Shown piece after piece: positions 1 through 6,503 of a DNA stretch of 6,892 nucleotides (the first letter of the stretch is position 1; each line of letters opens with the position of its first letter). The stretch comes from Nitrososphaerales archaeon. GTDB taxonomy: Archaea > Thermoproteota > Nitrososphaeria > Nitrososphaerales > CADDZS01. The notes under the pieces are model-generated. The model was not told where the DNA came from and did no database searches. It was given only the letters and a program-made list of their open reading frames with translations. Position numbers and translations under genes: made by a program. Location: positions 1-6,892 of the forward strand of contig JASHXQ010000001.1 in NCBI GenBank assembly GCA_030043455.1. The letters run 5' to 3'.

Positions 1-2
1 CG

Positions 3-119
3 TACTTACCGATCAAGATCTCGCGGGTGGAAATACGCAAAGCTCAGACAGGATCATACCGATTTTACTGGCTAGATAGGTATTCTTCTTTGGAAATCGG
101 GAAGCATGAAGCGGGGTAA
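3..119 (+). CDS. C-terminal fragment of unknown plus-strand protein (5' end outside window)
   Basis: Reading from base 3 there is an open frame of 38 codons ending in TAA at 117-119, with no upstream limit inside the window. The encoded tail has a protein-like mix of charged, aromatic and hydrophobic residues, including the stretch TGSYRFYWLDRYSSLEIG. The other two plus frames are also open from the left edge but stop at 73-75 and 77-79, so frame choice rests on length and composition only. I recognise no family. If real, the gene ends 6 bases before the convergent zinc-finger gene, as tight as the tail-to-tail arrangement further right in the window. It could equally be non-coding; bases to the left would decide. 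Confidence 0.38.
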   Translation, partial: YLPIKISRVEIRKAQTGSYRFYWLDRYSSLEIGKHEAG

Positions 120-125
120 AACCCT

Positions 126-290
126 TCAGGAGGTCATACCGTGGTACTTCTTCAGGTGCTCGAGGTACAGCGACTCTAGATCGTCATGGAGATTTCCCTC
201 CTGCAGGCGTTGCCAGACAGATTCGCAGAAAACGCAATTGTACTGCTGGGTACGGAGCTCCCTTGAGAGACCCTGAGAGACGGTTTCCAT
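126..290 (-). CDS. small C2H2-type zinc-finger protein (54 aa)
   Basis: ATG (288-290) to TGA (126-128) encodes 54 residues. The pattern is YNCVFCE at residues 17-23, then EHLKKYHG at 44-51. That gives Cys19-x2-Cys22, a 22-residue spacer, and His45-x4-His50 followed by Gly, matching the short archaeal C2H2 zinc fingers in which a CxxC knuckle is followed by a helix ending H-x4-H-G. The spacer is longer than the classical ~12 residues, because NLHDDLES appears inserted before the helix. Such proteins are presumed to bind zinc and contact DNA, RNA or protein; partners here are unknown. An in-frame TAG at 300-302 lies just upstream, so ATG at 290 is the first usable start. No convincing Shine-Dalgarno sequence precedes it, which allows leaderless translation. 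The family is inferred from the motif alone. Confidence 0.68.
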   Translation of the reverse strand: METVSQGLSRELRTQQYNCVFCESVWQRLQEGNLHDDLESLYLEHLKKYHGMTS

Positions 291-485
291 GCCGATCCAC
301 TAGGTAAATCCAGCATGTAAGAAATCTGGGTGAATGCTGAAAGAGAGATCTCTTCGATTCTCTTTTTCACCATAAGTGGTCACGAGCTGCTTAGTAAAAT
401 GTCTCTCAGTAGCTCTGGTTTCGGATAGGGAATGACCGGGTAAACTCTCTGAGGGCAAACTATTCGTCGACTGAAACAAATTTGC

Positions 486-505
486 TTCGGCGAGCTTCCG
501 CCGAA
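486..505. repeat. inverted repeat / hairpin
   Basis: TTCGGCG (486-492) is separated by a six-base loop AGCTTC from its exact reverse complement CGCCGAA (499-505). The 7-base-pair stem contains five G-C pairs. It lies about 170 bases before the ATPase start. No T tract follows on either strand, so it does not look like an intrinsic terminator. It could be a regulator-binding site or a structured RNA element, or it may have arisen by chance. Confidence 0.45.
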
Positions 506-611
506 AGGCAGAGATCACGAAGATTTTTAAAGCAACAACGGTCGCTAATTCTTCCAAAGTTTCCCTTCGTAGTTGGGCTCGCACAATTCGTTTATGTTAG
601 GATGAGATTTT

Positions 612-621
612 GTACTAAAAG
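612..621 (+). promoter_or_regulatory. possible archaeal TATA-like box for the ATPase gene
   Basis: The A/T-rich GTACTAAAAG at 612-621 lies where an archaeal TATA box would give a transcript start near 643, leaving about 30 untranslated bases that include the ribosome site at 656-661. An alternative is TTTTTAAA at 524-531, which would give a leader of over 100 bases. The evidence is composition and spacing only. Confidence 0.22.
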
Positions 622-655
622 TATCGCGGGCACAGAAAGAAAGGGAATTATCATA

Positions 656-661
656 GGGGAG
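656..661 (+). promoter_or_regulatory. weak ribosome binding site for the TTG-started ATPase gene
   Basis: GGGGAG contains a GGAG core (658-661) able to pair with the 16S 3' end. The gap to the TTG at 675 is 13 bases, longer than ideal. The in-frame TAG at 666-668 rules out any earlier start, and the first in-frame ATG is about 100 codons downstream, so TTG at 675 is the best start despite the spacing. Confidence 0.4.
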
Positions 662-674
662 TTTTTAGTTTCGA

Positions 675-2813
675 TTGCCAACTATTGATCCCGTCCAGCT
701 AGTACGTTCGGCGTTAGAGAAGAACCGAGAGATACCAGCGGTTTTGGACGCTTATTCTCAGTTCCTCGATTCTCCGATCGGACCCATCGAGCTCAGGAAC
801 CTCTCAGATGTGTTTGAAAGGATCCAGGATAATCTCTCGCAGCGGTTTCCGGAGATAGCTGCAAAGCGTGCCGGGAACGCGGCGAGGAATGACATTGCAG
901 CGTTCCTGAATGCCACGAATGGAGATCCAGATCGCCTAAAGCAGATCCTTCGTGTTGAGCTTTTGCCCTACAAGGAGACCATGATCGTATCAATTGCCGA
1001 GCGTTTTTCGAGGATGAACTCGGAAGAAAGGCGTGCAGTAGACGCCACTCTAAGGCTGATCTACAGATCTTCCTATGACATCCTGTTCAGAGCGGATGCC
1101 GGAAAGCAGCTTGCATCCAGTGGAAAAGAGTTTGAGAAATTCTTCGCTGGGGTAAAGTCACAGTCGCCCACCATCAGAGAACTCCGCTACGAGAACCTGA
1201 TCGTGGAGAAGGCTCTATTCAACAAGCTCATTTTGAAGGCACAGGACCGCAACTACTTCGTCTGGATTCCCTCGTTCTTTGCGAAGGAAGGAGCTTCGCC
1301 CCTGATTTCGAGGGTCGCGCTAACAAACGAACACATTATGCTGGCCCGGTTGCATGAGCTTCCCTTGAATGCTGAGAACCTGGACGAGTTCTTCCGGGCG
1401 ATCACCGATAACCTGGGCGTTCTCGGGAACAATGTTTCCATTCCGGAGGAGCTCTCGGATTTTGCTCAGCATGTAGGAAATTATCAGGTAGTTCCTCCCA
1501 TTGATTTGGACGACGTGTTTGCCTTCATGCGGGAGGAAGCAGAGAAGAAGGAACGCGCGCGGCTCGCAGAAGAGCAGAAACTTCGTCTACAGGAAGAAAA
1601 ACTCAGAGAGGAGCAGAGCAGGAAGAATGAGCAGTTCCGGCAGCGCTTCCGTCCGGTGGTGGAGCAGAGACAGCAGGCCGTTCAGCAGCTCCAACAAGTG
1701 GCTACAAGCGATGGTAAAGATACAGTCTTTTTGGGTCAGAGGTTGGATTTCGATCAACTAACGAACGCGATCAACCGGCGACTTCCCGAAAAGGAACTGC
1801 CGGCGCAGGTCAAGCAGGTGGGAGAATTCTACCTCCAGTTGCCTGATTTCAAGAAGAACGTTGCCATCGTGGGCTCGTCGGGTTCAGGTAGGAGTGCGTC
1901 TGTCAAGCGGCTCCTGGACGGGATTGCAAAATCCTCGTCGAAGAGGATCATCGTGATCGATCAAAAGGGAGAGCACCGGGGCCTTGCTTGGAAGTACGGG
2001 TGGAAGGTGTACTCCTTTGCGGCCGACTCGCAGGCGAAAGAGTTTCAGGTCTCGATTTTTTCGAAGGACGGCGATCAAGAGGCGAATGCGGCTCTGGGAG
2101 CCGATCTACTTCAGGAGTGGTTCAATCAGGGTTCGCTGAGCGCTACCGATCAGCAAAAGGAGAGAATTGCATCTCTCATCAGAGCACAGCAAAAGGAGAA
2201 CCTCAATCTCGTTGTAATTTCGGGGCAGATGATTCAGGAACCCGAGCTTGCAGAGCTGGGTCAAAAATTGAAGAAGGGCCTCGTCTCGAAAAGCGCGTTT
2301 TCGAGGATTTTTTCAGACGCGGGATGGAAGGACGATGCGAGCGGGAGTCTCATCTTCGACATCTCCGGGAGGGGTTTGAGGGATCCCACGACGAGAGAGG
2401 AGCGGCAAGTAATCTCGGTCATCGTGCTCCGCGAGCTTTTGAATGCCTCAGTCAAGGATGCGATCATTGTAATCGAAGACACGCTGGATCGATTCAAAAG
2501 CGAGTCCCTGAAGTCGAGGACGATCGAGCTAGTGAAAAAACTACTAGTGAACGGGAATACCATTATCGCCACCTCCAGAAGTACCGTGCGAGATTTTTTG
2601 AGCGAGAACATAGTAGAAGTTTTACACCGGCTTTCCGGCGAGAAGATCATCACAGAAGAGCTGGCTAACTTCGAGAGTGACATTCCTATACTTACCCTCC
2701 AGAAGATCGTACCCTTCCTCGCGCGGGGTTACGTGATTACTTCTAGGTACTCGATCGCCGGAGGGGACATTCGCTCTGCAGGCGTTCGGATCGAGCCACT
2801 GACGTTTTCCTGA
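675..2813 (+). CDS. HerA/DUF87-like P-loop ATPase with central coiled coil and unknown N-terminal domain (712 aa)
   Basis: Residues 1-280 are mostly predicted helical and match nothing I recognise. About 284-345 is rich in Glu, Lys, Arg and Gln (KKERARLAEEQKLRLQEEK) and should form a coiled coil. The ATPase core starts near 393: VAIVGSSGSGRSASVKRLL gives a Walker A-like loop at 400-407, then RIIVIDQKGEH at 424-434 resembles the HerA-type strand with Asp and a Gly-Glu pair. FDISGRG lies at 561-567, IIVIED at 597-602 is the likely Walker B, and TIIATSRSTVRDF at 629-641 matches the sensor strand. This order is that of the HerA/VirD4/FtsK superfamily, whose members translocate DNA or other polymers as hexamers. 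The usual Walker A Lys is Arg406 (AGG, 1890-1892). No signal peptide or membrane segment is evident. No NurA-type nuclease is adjacent; the next gene starts 13 bases on. Superfamily assignment is fairly secure, function unknown. Confidence 0.85.
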   Translation: MPTIDPVQLVRSALEKNREIPAVLDAYSQFLDSPIGPIELRNLSDVFERIQDNLSQRFPEIAAKRAGNAARNDIAAFLNATNGDPDRLKQILRVELLPYKETMIVSIAERFSRMNSEERRAVDATLRLIYRSSYDILFRADAGKQLASSGKEFEKFFAGVKSQSPTIRELRYENLIVEKALFNKLILKAQDRNYFVWIPSFFAKEGASPLISRVALTNEHIMLARLHELPLNAENLDEFFRAITDNLGVLGNNVSIPEELSDFAQHVGNYQVVPPIDLDDVFAFMREEAEKKERARLAEEQKLRLQEEKLREEQSRKNEQFRQRFRPVVEQRQQAVQQLQQVATSDGKDTVFLGQRLDFDQLTNAINRRLPEKELPAQVKQVGEFYLQLPDFKKNVAIVGSSGSGRSASVKRLLDGIAKSSSKRIIVIDQKGEHRGLAWKYGWKVYSFAADSQAKEFQVSIFSKDGDQEANAALGADLLQEWFNQGSLSATDQQKERIASLIRAQQKENLNLVVISGQMIQEPELAELGQKLKKGLVSKSAFSRIFSDAGWKDDASGSLIFDISGRGLRDPTTREERQVISVIVLRELLNASVKDAIIVIEDTLDRFKSESLKSRTIELVKKLLVNGNTIIATSRSTVRDFLSENIVEVLHRLSGEKIITEELANFESDIPILTLQKIVPFLARGYVITSRYSIAGGDIRSAGVRIEPLTFS

Positions 2814-2826
2814 TCTCGAACGAACC

Positions 2827-5142
2827 ATGTCTTCGACCATTCAGGAGAATCGTGTCGAAGAAAAACAAGATTACTCGGTAATCGGAAAGCGAGTGCGCAA
2901 GTACGACTCTCTCGAAAAAGTAACTGGAAGAGCGCAGTTCCTCCTAGATCTGAAGCTTCCAGGAATGCTGTACGGGAAGATCCTACGTAGCCGCTACCCT
3001 CACGCAAGGATTCTCTCGGTGGACACCTCGCGTGCGGAAGCTCTGGAGGGAGTCTATGCAGTGATCACCGCAAAAGACACACCTAAGATTAAGTTCGGAT
3101 TCATGAAGGACAACCTCCCCTTGAAAGACGTGGAAGTGCTTTCAGTCCGTGATGAAATAGCTGCAGTTGCAGCTGTGGACGAGGAAACGGCTGCTAGAGC
3201 CCTCGACCTGATCGAGGCGGAATACGAAAAACTCCCGGCTTATTTTGATCCTGTCCAGGCGATGGCCCCCGGTGCCGTCCAGCTCCACGTAGAGGTGGAG
3301 GGCAACATTGCGAAAATCCCCTTCAGTTTCAAAGCCGGAGATCCGGAAGCGATTTTCAAGCGAAAGGGCTTGGTCATCGTTGATAATTCGTTCAAAGTCC
3401 ACTTCATGACGCATACCGCTCTCGGCACGATGGGAGCTCTTGCATCATGTGATGCCAACGGGAACCTTACGATCTGGGCGAACACCCAAGCACCATTCAT
3501 GTACCAGCGCGAGCTCGCAGAAGCTCTCGGCCTCCCAGGAGAGAGAGTTCGGGTGATCCAGCCCTTCATCGGAGGAGCCTTCGGTCGCGGGATGGACCTT
3601 TATCCGGTAGACGTCATCACTGCTCTTCTTTCCTTGAAAACTGGAAGACCCGTAAAAATCCTATACTCTCGCGAAGAAGACCTCAGCTACTCACCCACTC
3701 GACAGCCCGCCCTAATAAAAATCAAGACCGCCGCCGACGAGACGGGAAAACTCCTCGCGCGAAAAGTAGAAGTTTTCTTGGACATCGGGGCGTACGTCTC
3801 TTGGGGCGCTTTTGACGCCCGGGTGATGATGGCGACAACTTCTGGCCAGTATCGCGTAGAGAACATTCAGTTTGACGCGTGGCCGGTGTACACAAATAAT
3901 CCATCATCCGGGACGATGCGAGGGGCAGGCAATCCGCAGATCAATTTCGCAATTGAATCACAGATGGATATTCTGGCTGAGAAGCTTGGCATGGATCCTG
4001 TAGAACTCCGGTTGAAGAATGCCAATCATCCCAGTGAGGTTACCTCGCAGGGAATGCGGATTACAACGTGTGCCATGGAAGAGACGATCAAGTTGGCGGC
4101 CAAAAAGATCGGATGGAAGGGGACCCATCACGAGCGCAGAAACAGAGGCATCGGATTCTCTACCCTTTTCCACGTTGCCGGCGGGGCTCGAGTTTATCGG
4201 TCCGATGGATGCGGAGCGATTGTGAAGATTGACGATTTCGGCAAGATAACGATTCTTTCGGGAGCTTCTGAGATCGGCACCGGGTCTGACACTTCGATCG
4301 CGCAGATCGTTGCAGAGGAACTGGGCGTGCCTCTTTCCAGAGTGGAATTGATCAACAAGGACACATCCTTGAAGCCGTGGGATGTGGGGATTCACGCCAG
4401 CCGGGCTACTTTCGTCGGGGGGAATGCTGCACTTGCGGCCGCAAAAGACGCAAAGATGCAGCTTCTACGATTGGCAGGAAGAGAGCTGGGGGAGGATCCG
4501 GCCAATCTGGAGATTGTCGATGGTAAGATCGCCACCGCCGATGGAAAGAAGCGATTGGATTATGCTCGCTTGCTTCGTCGAGCGCATTTCAGACAGGGTG
4601 GTTCTATGATCATGGCCTCCGCCTTTTACGATCCCCAAACGGAGATGGCGGATCCGGATACCATGCTGGGCAACATCTCGATGGCATACGCTTTTGGCAC
4701 TCAGGCAGCTCTGGTGGAAGTTGACGAGGACACCGGCAAGGTCAAGGTGCTGAAGATCGTCGCCGTGCACGATGCTGGAAGAATTCTGAACCCTAACGGA
4801 GCCGAGGGCCAGATCGAGGGTGGAGTTGTGATGTCTCTGGGCTATACCTTGATGGAACAGTTGCTGCTGGACGAAGGTGTGGTCGTAAATCCCAGCTTCG
4901 CGGACTACAAGCTGGTCACGACTCTCGAGGTCCCCGAGATCGAAGTCGAGTTCGTGGGAAGTCCAGATCCGGCTGGACCATTCGGTGCAAAGGGTCTGGG
5001 AGAACATGGATGTATTCCCACAGCGGCCGCGATTGCGAACGCCATCTATGATGCTGTCGGAGTGCGGCTCTTTGAGCTACCGGCTACGCCTAACCGGGTG
5101 CTGCAGGGGATATTGAAAGAAAATCTCGGCCCCTCAGCCTGA
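2827..5142 (+). CDS. xanthine dehydrogenase/CoxL-family molybdopterin-binding catalytic subunit (771 aa)
   Basis: This is the large subunit of a molybdenum hydroxylase, which binds molybdopterin cofactor and hydroxylates, or in 4-hydroxybenzoyl-CoA reductase reductively dehydroxylates, its substrate. The N-terminal domain opens with VIGKRVRKYDSLEKVTGRAQ (18-37) and LRSRYPHARI (53-62). Cofactor-binding and active-site landmarks are GGAFGRG (249-255), SGTMRGAGNPQ (361-371), VHDAGRILNP (647-656), GQIEGGVVMSLG (661-672) and GPFGAKGLGEHG (717-728), where Glu726 is the expected catalytic base. The length suits the family. The loop at 361-371 lacks the AYxCSFR signature of form I CO dehydrogenase, so it is not a typical CoxL; a purine, aldehyde or aryl-CoA substrate is possible. 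The ATG follows the ATPase stop by 13 bases without a clear Shine-Dalgarno sequence, suggesting one transcript. The FAD and 2Fe-2S subunits normally encoded beside it are absent here. The 3' end overlaps the convergent ligase gene. Confidence 0.93.
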   Translation: MSSTIQENRVEEKQDYSVIGKRVRKYDSLEKVTGRAQFLLDLKLPGMLYGKILRSRYPHARILSVDTSRAEALEGVYAVITAKDTPKIKFGFMKDNLPLKDVEVLSVRDEIAAVAAVDEETAARALDLIEAEYEKLPAYFDPVQAMAPGAVQLHVEVEGNIAKIPFSFKAGDPEAIFKRKGLVIVDNSFKVHFMTHTALGTMGALASCDANGNLTIWANTQAPFMYQRELAEALGLPGERVRVIQPFIGGAFGRGMDLYPVDVITALLSLKTGRPVKILYSREEDLSYSPTRQPALIKIKTAADETGKLLARKVEVFLDIGAYVSWGAFDARVMMATTSGQYRVENIQFDAWPVYTNNPSSGTMRGAGNPQINFAIESQMDILAEKLGMDPVELRLKNANHPSEVTSQGMRITTCAMEETIKLAAKKIGWKGTHHERRNRGIGFSTLFHVAGGARVYRSDGCGAIVKIDDFGKITILSGASEIGTGSDTSIAQIVAEELGVPLSRVELINKDTSLKPWDVGIHASRATFVGGNAALAAAKDAKMQLLRLAGRELGEDPANLEIVDGKIATADGKKRLDYARLLRRAHFRQGGSMIMASAFYDPQTEMADPDTMLGNISMAYAFGTQAALVEVDEDTGKVKVLKIVAVHDAGRILNPNGAEGQIEGGVVMSLGYTLMEQLLLDEGVVVNPSFADYKLVTTLEVPEIEVEFVGSPDPAGPFGAKGLGEHGCIPTAAAIANAIYDAVGVRLFELPATPNRVLQGILKENLGPSA

Positions 5143-6456
5143 ACGTTCATCAAAGACCCTTTTGGTCTTTCCTACTTCCACACGGGATAAGCTGTTGGGC
5201 TCGACTACAGATACCCTAGGCGAGAAAAGTAGAATATCGTGCAGCTCTTTTTCCAGACTCTTTCCCAGCTGATCTTTTGTCGCGGGATCGAGTGCAGGAT
5301 CCTTTGCCTCGACTGTTATTGTCATAGAATCCATCGAATTCACTCGGGTCACATGGATCTGATACTCGGTTCCCAGATCCTTTCGCCGGAGAAGGATCGT
5401 CTCCACTTCGGACGGCCAAAAGTTCACGCCTGAAAGTTTCAGCATGTCGTCGGCGCGTGCTCTAATTTCAGAATACTTTTGATGAGACCGGCCGCACTCG
5501 CAGGTGGTCTGATCGAGGAGTTTTGATATATCCCGGCTCCGATAGCGAATCAGGGGCATCGCCTCTCTCGAGAGAGTCGTAAACACCAGCTCTCCTTCTT
5601 CCTCGGGGCCGAGAACCTCCCCGGTCTTCGGGTCAACCACCTCGGTGAGGAAGTGATCCTCCCACATGTGCAATCCATCGTGCACGTAACAATCGTTGCC
5701 TACTCCCGGGCCGCAGAGTTCCGTGGAACCGTAAATGTCGTAGGGTTCCATGTCCCAGAGATCTGACAACTTGCACTTCATCTCGCGTGTCCAGATCTCG
5801 CTGCCGAAGCTGCCCTTTCTAACCTTGGTATCCTTCCTCGGATCGATCCCCATCTCCTCGGCTACTTCTGCGAGCCGGAAGGCGTACGACACAATGGCGG
5901 AAAACATCGTTGTCCCAAAGTTAAGCATGAAATCGATCTGTCGCTTGGAGAATCCGGAGCTCGAAGGGACGATCGTGCATCCAATTTTTCTCGCCCCGTG
6001 GTAAAAGCCGAAGCCCCCGGAGAACATTCCTAGACTCGGAGTGATTTGAAACACATCCCCGTGTCCCAATCCCGACATTACAAGAGATCTTGCTGCAACT
6101 TCTCCCCACTCGTCCAGATCCTGCGCGGAATGCAGTCCCAGCGTGGGAGTTCCCGTCGTGCCGGACGTCGCATGCATCTCCACTACTTTATCTCTCGGGA
6201 CAGCTAGCATGCCATACGGATAATTCTGACGCAAATCGTCCTTCGTTGTGAAGAACTTTAGCTTTTGAAAAACTGAGAGCCCGCCCAAATGATCCGGCTT
6301 CAACCCCGCTTGATCTAGAGCTTTTCGGTAAAAGGAAGAATTATCGTAGGCATAGCGAGTGGCCTGCCGTAATTTCTTCGCTTGAAGTTCTCGAAGCTCG
6401 CCCTTCGGCAAACGCTCGAGCTTCTCGTTATAAAAGGGACCGAGTTTCCCGGACAA
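5134..6456 (-). CDS. paaK: PaaK-type phenylacetate/aryl-CoA ligase (440 aa)
   Basis: This adenylate-forming enzyme makes an acyl-AMP from an aromatic acid and ATP and transfers it to CoA in the cytoplasm. Motifs in order are YNEKLERLPKGELRELQAKK (9-28, the family N-terminal helix region), TSGTTGTPT (97-105, phosphate-binding loop), YGSTE (242-246), EEGELVFTTL (286-295), RYRSRDIS (304-311), CECGR (319-323), RADDMLKLSGVNFWPSEVE (334-352) and VGKTKRV near the end, with Lys430 the probable A10 catalytic lysine. Length is normal for PaaK. The start is TTG at 6454-6456; an in-frame TAA lies 12 codons upstream with no ATG between, and no Shine-Dalgarno sequence is obvious. The loop has Thr103 where many PaaK proteins have Lys. 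Phenylacetate is only the family default: indoleacetate, benzoate or hydroxybenzoate-type acids are equally possible. It lies 47 bases after the nuclease-fold gene and converges on the molybdenum hydroxylase gene, a plausible catabolic partner. Confidence 0.93.
   Translation of the reverse strand: MSGKLGPFYNEKLERLPKGELRELQAKKLRQATRYAYDNSSFYRKALDQAGLKPDHLGGLSVFQKLKFFTTKDDLRQNYPYGMLAVPRDKVVEMHATSGTTGTPTLGLHSAQDLDEWGEVAARSLVMSGLGHGDVFQITPSLGMFSGGFGFYHGARKIGCTIVPSSSGFSKRQIDFMLNFGTTMFSAIVSYAFRLAEVAEEMGIDPRKDTKVRKGSFGSEIWTREMKCKLSDLWDMEPYDIYGSTELCGPGVGNDCYVHDGLHMWEDHFLTEVVDPKTGEVLGPEEEGELVFTTLSREAMPLIRYRSRDISKLLDQTTCECGRSHQKYSEIRARADDMLKLSGVNFWPSEVETILLRRKDLGTEYQIHVTRVNSMDSMTITVEAKDPALDPATKDQLGKSLEKELHDILLFSPRVSVVEPNSLSRVEVGKTKRVFDERSG
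5152..5170 (+). terminator. possible terminator hairpin after the molybdenum hydroxylase gene
   Basis: AAAGACC (5152-5158), loop CTTTT, and GGTCTTT (5164-5170) form a perfect 7-base-pair stem starting 9 bases after the plus-strand stop codon. T runs lie in the loop and at the 3' arm, so the RNA would end in a T-rich stretch, compatible with an archaeal T-tract or hairpin stop. The same bases encode KTKRVF of the ligase on the other strand, so the symmetry may simply reflect codons for that motif. Confidence 0.33.
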
Positions 6457-6488
6457 ATATCTGACGCTGAGGTTTGGGTATGAAATTG

Positions 6489-6503
6489 ACTTTTACGTTT
6501 TAG
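6489..6503 (-). promoter_or_regulatory. possible TATA-like element before the aryl-CoA ligase gene
   Basis: On the minus strand the sequence just after the upstream stop codon reads CTAAAACGTAAAAGT. An A/T-rich box here would place a transcript start about 10 bases before the TTG start of the ligase, allowing a short-leader mRNA independent of the upstream gene. The alternative is simple co-transcription across the 47-base gap. Only composition and spacing support it. Confidence 0.22.

Larger units (their letters stand above)
291..674. other. divergent intergenic region
   Basis: This 384-base interval separates the minus-strand zinc-finger gene from the plus-strand ATPase gene. A 94-codon minus-strand frame (300-584, GTG start) crosses it, but its third positions are less GC-rich than those of the large genes by rough count, no ribosome site precedes it, and the product resembles nothing I know, so I do not call it. 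I see no tRNA-like cloverleaf, CRISPR repeat or transposon end. Contents I can point to are the inverted repeat at 486-505, a 10-base palindrome AGAGATCTCT at 344-353, an A/T-rich TTTTTAAA tract near 524-531, and the possible promoter and ribosome site listed separately. The region probably carries the control sites of both flanking genes. Confidence 0.6.

Noticed and set aside
176..373. 65-codon minus-strand frame overlapping the zinc-finger gene
   Set aside because: It overlaps most of the zinc-finger coding region in another frame, and the zinc-finger frame has a clear Cys2His2 pattern.
300..584. 94-codon minus-strand frame with GTG start ending 9 bases before the zinc-finger ATG
   Set aside because: It lacks a ribosome site, its third positions are less GC-rich than those of the large genes by rough count, and the product has no recognisable pattern. 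It remains a remote possibility as a small upstream partner.
2261..2683. 140-codon minus-strand frame inside the ATPase gene
   Set aside because: It lies entirely opposite the conserved motor domain; its Ser-rich composition is typical of an antisense shadow.
4465..5007. 180-codon minus-strand frame inside the molybdenum hydroxylase gene
   Set aside because: It is antisense to a strongly conserved coding region, with a His- and Gln-rich product of no known type.
5563..5576. 14-base perfect palindrome CTCTCTCGAGAGAG
   Set aside because: It lies inside the ligase gene and encodes part of the conserved TTLSREA segment; no second copy was seen, so it is probably chance.
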